NCBI GenBank assembly: GCA_041397865.1
Contig: JAWKVT010000002.1
Span: 496,001 to 560,000, forward strand
Reading direction: 5' to 3'
Length of the DNA stretch: 64,000 nucleotides
From: TMED27 sp041397865
Lineage (GTDB): Bacteria > Pseudomonadota > Alphaproteobacteria > Micavibrionales > Micavibrionaceae
The position numbers and the translations under genes are program-made. This document shows positions 51,182 through 59,307 of this stretch, piece after piece. Every line of letters starts with the position of its first letter. The stretch's first letter is position 1. The notes beneath the pieces were generated by a model that saw only the letters and a program-made list of their open reading frames with translations, was not told where the DNA came from and searched no databases.

Positions 51182-51197
51182 TGGCACGGCTTTCGCA
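51182..51197 (+). promoter_or_regulatory. Sigma54 promoter of flgB-flgC-fliE
   Basis: TGGCACG (51182-51188), N4, TCGCA (51193-51197); one mismatch to consensus. Start expected near 51209, leader about 32 nt to the flgB ATG. It lies 2 bp from the flhX start codon. Confidence 0.82.
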
Positions 51198-51240
51198 TTG
51201 TCTGTTTGGCAAGTGTAAAATTACAAGCAAGGTTATACCA

Positions 51241-51657
51241 ATGACGACAGAAAATATCACACTTTTTCAGGCTCTCGGCGCAAAAATGGACTTTTTGAAC
51301 CAGCGCCAGCGCGTCATCGCCCAGAATATTGCCAACGCCGATACACCCGGCTATCGCCCCAAAGACATGAAACCGGTGGATTTTTCCAGCGTGTTAAAAA
51401 ATGTTGGCAATACGGGGCGACAAAACGTGCACCTTGAGGCAACGAAATCCGGCCACATGCCTCCGCCCGGTGACGTACATATCGACGACCCGCGCAAGCA
51501 AAAACGCACCTATGAGGTCGCCCCGGCAGGAAATGCCGTCATCATGGAGGAACAACTTCTTCATTCCGGTCGTACCGTTTCCGACTACACATTAATGACC
51601 AACCTCCTGCGTAAGAATATGGGCCTGATCGGTACGGCTCTGGGCCGCCAGCAATAA
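51241..51657 (+). CDS. flgB: Proximal rod protein FlgB
   Basis: 138 residues from the ATG at 51241, which is the first start after the sigma54 promoter (the frame is open upstream to 51142). LGAKMDFLNQRQRVIAQNIANADTPGYRPKDM is the FlgB signature; the end DYTLMTNLLRKNMGLIGTALG is the C-terminal helix. First gene of flgB-flgC-fliE-fliQ-fliR-flhB. Confidence 0.97.
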   Translation: MTTENITLFQALGAKMDFLNQRQRVIAQNIANADTPGYRPKDMKPVDFSSVLKNVGNTGRQNVHLEATKSGHMPPPGDVHIDDPRKQKRTYEVAPAGNAVIMEEQLLHSGRTVSDYTLMTNLLRKNMGLIGTALGRQQ

Positions 51658-51673
51658 TTAAAGGAGAATAAGA

Positions 51674-52090
51674 ATGGGTTCCGAACTGATTAATGCCATG
51701 GCGATTTCCTCAAGCGGTTTGCGTGCGCAAGGAACACGCATCCGCGTCATCACGGAAAACGTCGCCAACGCCAATACAACCGGCACAACCCCCGGCGCAG
51801 ATCCATACCGCCGCCAGACCATTACTTTTAAAAATGAAATGGATAAAAATCTGGGCGTCAGAACCGTCGGAGTCGATGATATCGGCCAGGACACAAAAAC
51901 CCCGTTCTCGTTAAAATTCATGCCCGACCACCCCGCCGCCGATGAAAACGGCTACGTCAAAATGCCCAATGTTCAGCCCCTCATCGAAATGATGGATATA
52001 CAAGAAGCCCAGCGTTCCTACGAAGCCAATCTGGGCATGATCGAACAATCGCGTACCATGATGAGACAGACAATCGACATGCTGCGCTAG
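51674..52090 (+). CDS. flgC: Proximal rod protein FlgC
   Basis: 138 residues, AAGGAG ribosome site. LINAMAISSSGLRAQGTRIRV, NVANANTTGTTPGADPYRRQTITF and IEMMDIQEAQRSYEANLGMI are typical of FlgC. Follows flgB by 16 bp. Confidence 0.97.
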   Translation: MGSELINAMAISSSGLRAQGTRIRVITENVANANTTGTTPGADPYRRQTITFKNEMDKNLGVRTVGVDDIGQDTKTPFSLKFMPDHPAADENGYVKMPNVQPLIEMMDIQEAQRSYEANLGMIEQSRTMMRQTIDMLR

Positions 52091-52123
52091 GAAGCGTATA
52101 CTGAAAAATAAGGAGTAACTAAA

Positions 52124-52456
52124 ATGATAGATCCGGCCTCCGCCATAAACGCTTATTCAAGCTCCATGAAAATCGCTCAGGGTGCGCAGGGCGCAAAAGA
52201 AACGGGCGAAACCGAATCCGGTTCCGGCGATAGCGGCGGCGTATCTTTCTCCGACTTTCTAAAGAGCAAAGCCTCCGAATCTGTCGATACCCTGCGCCGA
52301 AGCGAAGAAATGTCGGCCAAAGCCATCACCGGCGAAGCCGATATAACCGACGTTGTTCAGGCCGTCAGTGCCGCCGAAATAACCCTGCAAACCGTCGTCT
52401 CTTTGCGTGACCGTATGGTCTCGGCTTATCAAGAGATTATGCGCATGCCCGTTTAG
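52124..52456 (+). CDS. fliE: Hook-basal body protein FliE
   Basis: 110 residues, the usual FliE size. FSDFLKSKASESVDTLRRSE and DVVQAVSAAEITLQTVVSLRDRMVSAYQEIMRMPV are the family helices linking the MS-ring to the rod. Confidence 0.96.
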   Translation: MIDPASAINAYSSSMKIAQGAQGAKETGETESGSGDSGGVSFSDFLKSKASESVDTLRRSEEMSAKAITGEADITDVVQAVSAAEITLQTVVSLRDRMVSAYQEIMRMPV

Positions 52457-52463
52457 GCTCTTC

Positions 52464-52493
52464 TTGCCTGCGGGTGTAAATTCGCGCTAGGCT
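52464..52493 (+). promoter_or_regulatory. Putative leaderless promoter of fliQ
   Basis: TTGCCT (52464-52469), 18 bp, TAGGCT (52488-52493), 6 bp before the fliQ ATG. No Shine-Dalgarno sequence. It would allow export gate genes to be made before the sigma54-dependent rod genes upstream. Confidence 0.4.
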
Positions 52494-52499
52494 TTCCCC

Positions 52500-52766
52500 A
52501 TGAATGATCAGGAAGTCCTCGAAACAGTTCAGGAAGCGCTTTTAATCACGATCCAGATCGGGATGCCCATCTTGCTGATTGGTCTCGTTGTCGGCGTAAC
52601 CATCGCGCTGGTTCAGGCCCTCACGCAAATTCAGGAAATCACCCTCGTTTTTGTCCCTAAAATTCTCGCCATCTTTCTGGCCATGTTTGTGTTTCTGCCC
52701 GGCATGATGAAAACTCTGACCGTTTTCATGGAAAGCCTCGCCAACAAAATGATTGGCTTGGGGTAG
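52500..52766 (+). CDS. fliQ: Flagellar export gate protein FliQ
   Basis: 88 residues, two membrane helices (ALLITIQIGMPILLIGLVVGVTIALVQALTQIQE and ILAIFLAMFVFLPGMMKTLTVF). The motif ALTQIQEITLVFVPK is diagnostic. Start looks leaderless. Confidence 0.97.
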   Translation: MNDQEVLETVQEALLITIQIGMPILLIGLVVGVTIALVQALTQIQEITLVFVPKILAIFLAMFVFLPGMMKTLTVFMESLANKMIGLG

Positions 52767-52852
52767 GGGGCTTTAACGCGCCGAAGGCGCAATAAAAACA
52801 TACTTCAGAGAAACCGGATATAGATTGCACCTGCGGTATTTTCGTCTTTTTC

Positions 52853-52922
52853 AATCACTTGGTGTCCTTGGTGCCTTGGTGGTTAAAAAAACTTCGCGCC
52901 TTCGCGTCTTCGCGGTTAAAAT
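52853..52922. repeat. Intergenic repeat, type D, ending at fliR
   Basis: Two halves: TTGGTGTCCTTGGTGCCTTG ending in GTGGTTAAAA, then CTTCGCGCCTTCGCGTCTTC ending in GCGGTTAAAATG. Each half ends GGTTAAAA. The second TAAAAT (52917-52922) lies 5 bp before the fliR ATG and can act as a -10 box. A piece of the same element is at 15594. Just upstream (52778-52790) is a small hairpin GCGCC-GAA-GGCGC after fliQ. Confidence 0.6.
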
Positions 52923-52927
52923 GAACC

Positions 52928-53704
52928 ATGGAATCGGCCCTGCAAGCATTTTTAACCACCGGCGTTTTCGCCTTCATTCTCACCTTCGTTCGGTTGGGCA
53001 CAGCCTCCATCATCATGCCCGGCGTTGGCGATTCCTTCGTTTCCACCCGCGTACGCCTGCACATCGCCGCCGCGCTGTCAGTCGCATTTTTCCCTCTGGC
53101 TATGGCCTATGTTCCCGACCCTCTGCCTGCGACCTTCGGCCTGTTCACACTCATCACGATGGAGTTTATCATCGGTCTGTTCATCGGCACCATGGCCCGC
53201 ATCCTCATGACCGCGCTGGACACCGCCGGGCAGGTCATCTCCATATCATCCGGCCTCGGCAACGCCCAGCTTTTCAACCCCTCGCTGGCCTCGCAAGGCT
53301 CCCTCGTTGGTGCGCTGCTTTCGGTGACCGGCGTGCTTTTGCTCTTTGAAACAAATCTGCATCACCTGCTCTTCATGGGAATCATGGAAAGCTACGAACT
53401 GTTTCCCCTCGGCGCGATCCCCGATACCGGGTCAATGGCCGATCTCATGGCGCGCACCGTTGCGGCAAGTTTTGCCGTCGGCATTAAAATCTCCGCGCCC
53501 TTTGTCGTGATGACCCTCCTTATATATGTCGGCATGGGCGTCCTCTCCCGCCTGATGCCGCAAATTCAGGTCTTTATTCTCGCCCTGCCATTACAGATTT
53601 TGCTTTCAATAGTTCTGCTGATGATGGTCATCTCCGCCTCAATGTTTTACTGGCTCTCCCAGTTTGAGCAGGGCATGGTGTATTTCCTTAGCGTGGCGCA
53701 GTAA
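52928..53704 (+). CDS. fliR: Flagellar export gate protein FliR
   Basis: 258 residues, about six membrane helices (FLTTGVFAFILTFVRLGTASIIMP, then MEFIIGLFIGTMARILMTALDTAGQVISISSGLGNAQLFNPSL, then ISAPFVVMTLLIYVGMGVLSRLMPQIQVFILALPLQILLSI). Typical FliR. No ribosome site; a repeat abuts the start. Confidence 0.97.
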   Translation: MESALQAFLTTGVFAFILTFVRLGTASIIMPGVGDSFVSTRVRLHIAAALSVAFFPLAMAYVPDPLPATFGLFTLITMEFIIGLFIGTMARILMTALDTAGQVISISSGLGNAQLFNPSLASQGSLVGALLSVTGVLLLFETNLHHLLFMGIMESYELFPLGAIPDTGSMADLMARTVAASFAVGIKISAPFVVMTLLIYVGMGVLSRLMPQIQVFILALPLQILLSIVLLMMVISASMFYWLSQFEQGMVYFLSVAQ

Positions 53705-53717
53705 AGGAAGTGACTGA

Positions 53718-54794
53718 ATGAGCGACGGCGAACAAAGCGACGATGCCCAAAAGACCGAGGAACCCACGCCCAAAAAGCTTGAGGAATCGCGTAAAAAAGG
53801 GCAGGTCGCCATTTCCCGGGAAATTAACAACTGGGTCATGCTCTTTACCGGCACACTCATTATTGCGGCAATGTCGCCCTATATTTTTCTCAGCCTTTCC
53901 GAAATTCTAAAAGCCTATATCGACCGCTCTTATGCCTTTCCCGCACTGCCCGGCGGCATGCGCATCCTGCTGGGGGAAGGGTTTAAAAACATCATGATGG
54001 TCCTCGCGTTGCCACTAATCATCCTGATGCTCGCCGCTTTCCTCTCGCCCTTTGTGCAGGTCGGCCCGCTCTTCGCGCCCGAAGCGGTCAAGCCCGATCT
54101 CGGCAAAATCTCACCGATAAAAGGTTTCAAGCGCCTGTTTTCCATGCGCTCTTTGATGGAGTTTTTCAAAGGTATCCTGAAAATCAGCGCCATCGCCATC
54201 GTCGGGGTCGTTATTATCTATCCCTATTTTGACAAATTCGAACATTTTATCGGCCTGCCGGTTCCCGCTTTTATGGCTGAACTAAAAAGTCTTGTCGTTC
54301 GTATGATGATTGGGGTTCTCGTCGTCCTCATCGTGATTGCCGTTATCGACCTGGTTTATCAGCGTTATGAACACCACAAAAAAATGCGCATGACCCGTCA
54401 GGAAGTCAAAGACGAATACAAACAGGCCGAAGGCGATCCGCATGTAAAATCAAAGCTGCGCCAGCTCCGCATGGAACGCGCCCGTCAGCGTATGATGCAG
54501 GCCGTCCCTCAGGCCGATGTCGTTATCACCAACCCGACGCACTATTCCATCGCCCTGAAATACGACCCCGAAACGATGGAAGCCCCGCTTTGCCTTGCCA
54601 AAGGCATCGACGAAGTTGCCCTGCGCATCCGCGAGGTCGCAAAACAACACGAAATCATCCTCTATGAAAATAAACCGCTCGCCCGCTCGCTCTATGACAC
54701 CGTCGAAATTGATGAAACCATCCCCGTCGAACACTATAAAGCCGTCGCCGAAGTCATCTCCTTCGTGTTCAAGCAAAAAGGAAAATTACATTAA
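53718..54794 (+). CDS. flhB: Export specificity switch protein FlhB
   Basis: 358 residues. N-terminal EEPTPKKLEESRKKGQVAIS, four membrane helices, and the cytoplasmic domain with the self-cleavage site NPTH at 272-275, followed by ALKYDPETMEAPLCLAKGIDEVALRIREVAKQHEI and PLARSLYDTVEIDETIPVEHYKAVAEVISFVF. It switches export from rod/hook to filament with FliK. Starts 13 bp after fliR. Confidence 0.98.
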   Translation: MSDGEQSDDAQKTEEPTPKKLEESRKKGQVAISREINNWVMLFTGTLIIAAMSPYIFLSLSEILKAYIDRSYAFPALPGGMRILLGEGFKNIMMVLALPLIILMLAAFLSPFVQVGPLFAPEAVKPDLGKISPIKGFKRLFSMRSLMEFFKGILKISAIAIVGVVIIYPYFDKFEHFIGLPVPAFMAELKSLVVRMMIGVLVVLIVIAVIDLVYQRYEHHKKMRMTRQEVKDEYKQAEGDPHVKSKLRQLRMERARQRMMQAVPQADVVITNPTHYSIALKYDPETMEAPLCLAKGIDEVALRIREVAKQHEIILYENKPLARSLYDTVEIDETIPVEHYKAVAEVISFVFKQKGKLH

Positions 54795-54989
54795 TTCCAA
54801 TATTGTCATCCTCAACGTTTCCTTCTTCCGTCATCCTCAGTTCTCTCCCTTGTCATCCCGAACACGAAGCGGAGGGACCTAACCCGCTTTCAGCCTGATA
54901 AAACACGACCTTGCGTACACGCGCTCCCAATGACAAACTGGACGGGAAGTTCTGTTAATTCACTGAAAAATAGGGCATTCTGTTAAGAA
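54795..54989. repeat. Gap with degenerate intergenic repeats after flhB
   Basis: Contains several GTCATCC / GTCATCCCGAA fragments (54838-54870: CTTGTCATCCCGAACACGAA then GCGGAGGGACC), reminiscent of widespread GTCATCCCGAAC...GAGGGAC elements. No gene. A TGTTAA at 54980 precedes the cckA ATG without a clear promoter. Confidence 0.4.
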
Positions 54990-57530
54990 ATGAAATTAGA
55001 TCATTCAGAATTCATCCGGCGCCATCATAAAACCGCGCAGCCCCCCGCCGTAACGCTTAGCGTCCGGCGCAATTACGACGGGCTGCTCGCCCTTGCTGTA
55101 TTCTGCCTGTCTGCCGCTTTTCTCCTGTTCGTGTTTACCGGCGCGCATCTAAGCGATTCCATGAAAATTATCGCCTCGTTAACGTTTGTCTTCAGCGTTC
55201 TTGTCGGTGGTCTTCTCTATCGCTTTCATAAAACCCGCCGTACCATGGACGAAGAGTTGGAACTGATCCGCGAAGTCATGGAGGGATCTCGCGGCGCCCG
55301 CCTTATAACCGACAGCGCCGACAACGCCCTGTATTACAACCAGAAATACGAACGCATCTGCCGCGGCGTCGGCCCGCCGAATTTCGCCAGCCTCCTGCGC
55401 CTGTTCGACCATAGCGAAGAAGTCGCCGCTCATTTCCGCCTGCTCGCCGATCAGGCCCACCGCGGTCTTACCGATTCAATCGAACTGTTCTCGAAATACG
55501 AAGATAACGAACGCTGGTTCACCGTCACCGCCCAACCCATCACAGGCCGCGCAGGCTTCGTCCATTGGCGCATTGATGATGTCACAGAAAAACACACCGC
55601 CGATTCCGCCATCCGCGACGAACGCGAAAAACTCATCGACTTCACCGATAACGCCCCCGTCGGCTTTTTCTCCGTCGATGAACGCGGGCGCTTCGTCTTT
55701 GCGAACGCCACCTTCGCCCGTTGGCTGGGCGAAGATCTCCAGCGCCTCTTGCAAAGCGGGTGCCTCCACACTTATATGGTCGATCCCCCGACCCAAAGTT
55801 CGCCCTATAACATTACCGAAGAAGGCGGAACCCGGCAGATCGCCGAGGTGCAGATGAAAGGGGCAGGGGGCAAACCCTTCCTCGCCTCCATTAATCAGGT
55901 CATCGTCCGCGAAGGAGCCGATACAAAGGGCAGGGAGCGCGTCCGCACCCGCGCCGTCGTTCACGATCTCACCAGTGAACGCGAAATGAGCATGGCTCTC
56001 AAAGCTTCCGAAGACCGTTTCCAGCGCTTCTTCGACGAAGCCCCCGTCGGTATAGCCCTGATCGATGAAGACGGCATCATCGCCGATTCCAACCACGCCT
56101 TTGCCGGCATGCTTGAAAAACCGATCGAGGACATCGAAGGCCGGCCCTTCGACCAATGGATCGAAGACGAAAATCGCCACGAAGTCCTCACCGCAATCGG
56201 CAGCATCGAACGCGGAGAAAAACTCGCCGCCCCAATCGAGGTTTCCCTCAAAGGCCCCGGCGGCCCGATCGAAACCCAGATGCATGCGCGCAAATTCAGA
56301 ATAGACGGCAGAACCGTCCTGCACTTCGTCGATTTAAGCGAGAAAAAAGCCCTTGAGGCCCAATTCGTCCAGTCGCAAAAAATGCAGGCCATCGGCCAAC
56401 TCGCCGGCGGCGTCGCCCACGACTTCAACAACCTGCTCACCGCCATCATCGGCTTTTGCGACCTGCTCCTGCTCCGCCACAAACCCGGCGACCCGTCCTT
56501 TGGCGATATCATGCAGATCAAGCAAAACTCCAACCGCGCCGCCAATCTCGTCCGCCAGCTTCTCGCCTTCTCGCGCCAGCAAACCCTGCGCCCGCGCATC
56601 CACGATGTCGGCGATATCCTCTACGAACTCTCCCACCTCATCCGCCGCCTTATTGGCGCGAATATCGAGCTTGACCTCATCCATGGACGCAACCTCGGCC
56701 CCGTTAAGGTCGATGAAGGCCAGATGGAGCAAGTCCTCATCAACCTCGCCGTCAACGCCCGCGACGCCATGAGCACGCTCGGCAATGGTAGCGGCGTGTT
56801 GAAAATCGAAACCGAAAACTTCACGAACCGAAAAACCAAAAAACTCATCTCCGAAGAACTCCCCCACGGCCACTGGACGGTGATAAAAGTCAGCGATAAC
56901 GGCTGCGGCATTCCAAAGAAAAACCTCTCGCGCATCTTCGAACCCTTCTTCACCACAAAAGACGTGGGCGAGGGCACCGGCCTCGGCCTCGCCACCGTCT
57001 ACGGCATCATCCGCCAGACCGGCGGCTACCTCGATGTGGAAAGCCGCGAAGGCAAGGGCACAACCTTCATCATCTATCTGCCAAAAGTGTCACAGGACGA
57101 AGCCGAGGATGAAGCCGAAGATCAAATACTGGAAAAAGAAGAAACAGAATCAAAAGATCTCACCGGAACCGAACGCATTCTCCTTGTCGAGGACGAAGAC
57201 GCCGTACGCACATTTTCACAGCGCGCGCTGGCCAATAAAGGCTACGAAGTTCTCACTGCCGACAGCGGCGAATCTGCGCTCGCTCTTGTTGAAAATCTCG
57301 AAAACAAAACTATAGACCTTCTCGTAACCGATGTCGTCATGCCCGGTATGGATGGTCCCACACTCGCTCAGCGCATGCGTCAAAGCTCCCCAAATCTCAA
57401 AATCGTCTTCATGTCCGGCTATACCGAAGACAAGCTCAAAGACCATATGGGCGAAAACATCTACTTCCTCCCCAAACCCTTCACCCTCAAACAACTCGCT
57501 GCCAAGATTAAAGAGGTTCTGGACGCTTAA
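54990..57530 (+). CDS. cckA: Cell cycle hybrid histidine kinase CckA
   Basis: 846 residues. Two membrane helices (LLALAVFCLSAAFLLFVFTGAHL, IIASLTFVFSVLVGGLLYRF), about three PAS-like domains (95-200, 215-330, 340-455), a HisKA domain with the CckA-type H-box GQLAGGVAHDFNNLLTAIIG (His477), an HATPase domain (GCGIPKKNLSRIFEPFFTTKDVGEGTGLGLATVYGI) and a C-terminal receiver (LLVEDEDAVRTFSQRALANKGYEVLTADSG) with Asp781. In Caulobacter CckA phosphorylates CtrA via ChpT; ctrA is at 911 and chpT was not seen here. Strong match to the family. Confidence 0.94.
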   Translation: MKLDHSEFIRRHHKTAQPPAVTLSVRRNYDGLLALAVFCLSAAFLLFVFTGAHLSDSMKIIASLTFVFSVLVGGLLYRFHKTRRTMDEELELIREVMEGSRGARLITDSADNALYYNQKYERICRGVGPPNFASLLRLFDHSEEVAAHFRLLADQAHRGLTDSIELFSKYEDNERWFTVTAQPITGRAGFVHWRIDDVTEKHTADSAIRDEREKLIDFTDNAPVGFFSVDERGRFVFANATFARWLGEDLQRLLQSGCLHTYMVDPPTQSSPYNITEEGGTRQIAEVQMKGAGGKPFLASINQVIVREGADTKGRERVRTRAVVHDLTSEREMSMALKASEDRFQRFFDEAPVGIALIDEDGIIADSNHAFAGMLEKPIEDIEGRPFDQWIEDENRHEVLTAIGSIERGEKLAAPIEVSLKGPGGPIETQMHARKFRIDGRTVLHFVDLSEKKALEAQFVQSQKMQAIGQLAGGVAHDFNNLLTAIIGFCDLLLLRHKPGDPSFGDIMQIKQNSNRAANLVRQLLAFSRQQTLRPRIHDVGDILYELSHLIRRLIGANIELDLIHGRNLGPVKVDEGQMEQVLINLAVNARDAMSTLGNGSGVLKIETENFTNRKTKKLISEELPHGHWTVIKVSDNGCGIPKKNLSRIFEPFFTTKDVGEGTGLGLATVYGIIRQTGGYLDVESREGKGTTFIIYLPKVSQDEAEDEAEDQILEKEETESKDLTGTERILLVEDEDAVRTFSQRALANKGYEVLTADSGESALALVENLENKTIDLLVTDVVMPGMDGPTLAQRMRQSSPNLKIVFMSGYTEDKLKDHMGENIYFLPKPFTLKQLAAKIKEVLDA

Positions 57531-57538
57531 CGTCCCCG

Positions 57539-57573
57539 GTCATTGCGAGGAGGCAGCGCCGACGAAGCAATCC
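57539..57573. repeat. Intergenic repeat, GTCATTGCGAGGAGGCAG type
   Basis: GTCATTGCGAGGAGGCAGCG followed by CCGACGAAGCAATCC, with terminal ATTGC/GCAAT pairing. Similar GTCATTGCGAGG...GAAGCAATCC elements are common in bacterial genomes. It is just after the cckA stop. Confidence 0.6.
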
Positions 57574-57624
57574 AACCCTAAACCCGTCACCTCCAGGCCC
57601 TTCCGCGGTTATAGCGCATCCCTT

Positions 57625-57748
57625 ATAAAATGATCATGCTTCCCCCGCGAAAGCGGGGGCTTTCAGCATTGTTTTTAAAAGATACCCGCTTGCGCGGGAA
57701 AGACAAAAAAGGGGAAGCTTTGAATCATTTTATACGGCACAGGCTATA
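57625..57748. repeat. Long intergenic repeat, type A (copy 2), left flank of recA
   Basis: Two hairpins CCCCCGC (57642-57648)/GCGGGGG (57653-57659) and CCCGC (57685-57689)/GCGGG (57694-57698), within a longer element that starts ATAAAATGATCATGCTTCC and ends ACGGCACAGGCTATA. A diverged copy in the same orientation is at 59188-59306 on the other side of recA. Confidence 0.75.
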
Positions 57749-57763
57749 AAATAAAAAAACGGC

Positions 57764-57810
57764 ATATTTGTTCTTTTTTCGTTCTTTTTTGTTGACGAAA
57801 GAACAAATAT
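57764..57810 (+). promoter_or_regulatory. LexA operator and promoter region of recA
   Basis: GTTC-N7-GTTC at 57770-57784 is the alphaproteobacterial SOS box in perfect form. It sits inside a 13 bp perfect inverted repeat ATATTTGTTCTTT (57764-57776)/AAAGAACAAATAT (57798-57810). TTGACG at 57792-57797 is a good -35 box; a -10 box is poor (TACATC at 57813-57818, 15 bp spacing). Confidence 0.75.
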
Positions 57811-57842
57811 GGTACATCCTGCATTCACAGTAAGGAATTAAG

Positions 57843-57887
57843 TCCCCTCTCCCCCCCGGAGAGGGCCAGGGTGAGGGGGCTTTTTTC
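57843..57887 (+). terminator. Terminator-like hairpin inside the recA leader
   Basis: CCCTCTCC (57845-57852) pairs with GGAGAGGG (57858-57865), or CCCCTC (57844-57849) with GAGGGG further on (57874-57879); six T follow (57881-57886). It lies between the LexA-controlled promoter and the recA ATG at 57938. The element is of the CCCTCTCC...GAGGGTGAGGGG repeat type; a second partial copy lies after recA at 59080-59120. Confidence 0.5.
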
Positions 57888-57937
57888 AATGAATTGCAAG
57901 CGATGCGAATCTATGCGAATAAAAAGAGGAGGAACCC

Positions 57938-59071
57938 ATGTCCGTAACACCTATCAGAAAAGACGATGAAATGACCAAAGATGCAAAAGAAAAACAAGCC
58001 GCCCTCGACGCTGCGCTCGGCCAGATTGAACGCGCATTCGGTAAAGGCTCGATTATGAAGCTCACCGGGGATGAAAACCCCATGAATGTCGAATCTGTCT
58101 CCACCGGCTCCCTTGGTCTTGATATCGGCTTGGGCATCGGCGGCCTGCCGCGCGGAAGAATTATCGAGGTCTACGGCCCCGAAAGCTCCGGTAAAACAAC
58201 CCTCGCGCTGCATGTGATTGCCGAGGCGCAAAAGGCCGGCGGCACTTGCGCGATTGTCGATGCGGAGCATGCCCTCGACCCCGCCTATGCCAAAAAACTC
58301 GGCGTCAATGTTGATGAACTTCTCATCTCCCAGCCCGACGCGGGGGAACAAGCCCTCGAAATTACCGACACGCTCGTACGTTCCGGTGCGCTCGATGTCC
58401 TCGTCGTCGATTCCGTTGCTGCTCTTGTGCCGCGCGCCGAATTGGAAGGAGAAATGGGCGACAGCCATATGGGCCTGCAAGCACGTTTAATGTCACAAGC
58501 ACTGCGGAAATTAACCGGCTCCATATCCCGCTCGCGCACGATCGTCATTTTCATCAACCAAATTCGTATGAAAATCGGTGTTATGTTCGGCTCACCCGAA
58601 ACGACAACGGGCGGAAACGCACTGAAATTCTACTCTTCCGTTCGTCTGGATATTCGCCGCATCGGCGCAATTAAGGATAAAGACGAAATCGTCGGCAATC
58701 AGACCCGCGTGAAAGTCGTCAAAAATAAAATGGCCCCGCCGTTCCGCCAGATTGAATTCGACATCATGTATGGCGAAGGAATCTCCAAACTTGGCGAACT
58801 CCTCGACCTCGGCGTTGCCGCCAACCTTGTCGAAAAATCCGGTGCGTGGTTTTCCTATGACGGTCAGCGTATAGGGCAGGGGCGTGAAAATGCCAAAAAC
58901 TTCCTGCGCGAAAATGCCGATTTGGCCGCCAAGCTGGAAAAACAAATCCGCGCCAATGCGGGGCTAATCGCCGACGATATGCTCACCGGTCCCGATAACG
59001 ATGAAACCGGCCCCGAACTTGAAGCTGTTGAAGGGGGTAAGCCCGCAGAAACAGACAAGAAAAAAGCCTGA
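57938..59071 (+). CDS. recA: Recombinase RecA
   Basis: 377 residues, AGGAGG ribosome site. ATP-binding GPESSGKTTLALHVIAEAQK, the L1/L2 region ELEGEMGDSHMGLQARLMSQALRKLTGSISRSRTIVIFINQIRMKIGVMFGSPETTTGGNALKFYSSVRLDIRRIG, and the C-terminal acidic tail are textbook RecA. Drives recombination and SOS induction; it carries a LexA operator upstream. Confidence 0.99.
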   Translation: MSVTPIRKDDEMTKDAKEKQAALDAALGQIERAFGKGSIMKLTGDENPMNVESVSTGSLGLDIGLGIGGLPRGRIIEVYGPESSGKTTLALHVIAEAQKAGGTCAIVDAEHALDPAYAKKLGVNVDELLISQPDAGEQALEITDTLVRSGALDVLVVDSVAALVPRAELEGEMGDSHMGLQARLMSQALRKLTGSISRSRTIVIFINQIRMKIGVMFGSPETTTGGNALKFYSSVRLDIRRIGAIKDKDEIVGNQTRVKVVKNKMAPPFRQIEFDIMYGEGISKLGELLDLGVAANLVEKSGAWFSYDGQRIGQGRENAKNFLRENADLAAKLEKQIRANAGLIADDMLTGPDNDETGPELEAVEGGKPAETDKKKA

Positions 59072-59187
59072 TTTCTCCTGCCCCCTCTCCTCCGGGAAGA
59101 GGGGCGCCCCCCCCTCCCAAAAATCAAAAACGAACTGAAGGATGTAAAAATTTTCTTTACAAAACAAGTAGATATAGCTGACCCCGG

Positions 59188-59306
59188 ATAAAGTGATTAT
59201 GCTTCCCCCGCGAATACCCTCTGGGGCACAAGAGCGGGGGTCTTAAGCGTTTGATCTTAAAAGAGTTTTGCTTTTGCGGGAAAAACAAAAAACGGCATAG
59301 GCTATA
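59188..59306. repeat. Long intergenic repeat, type A (copy 3), right flank of recA
   Basis: Diverged, same-direction copy of 57625-57748: starts ATAAAGTGATTATGCTTCC and ends ACGGCATAGGCTATA. The first hairpin is split by about 17 extra bases (TACCCTCTGGGGCACAAGA) so that CCCCCGCG is now far from GCGGGGG. It ends 2 bp beyond the smpB stop. Confidence 0.7.
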
Positions 59307-59307
59307 G

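Noticed and set aside
55476..56324. 282-codon open frame antisense to cckA
   Set aside because: Shadow of cckA; Phe/Gly/Asp-rich composition typical of antisense frames in GC-rich genes.
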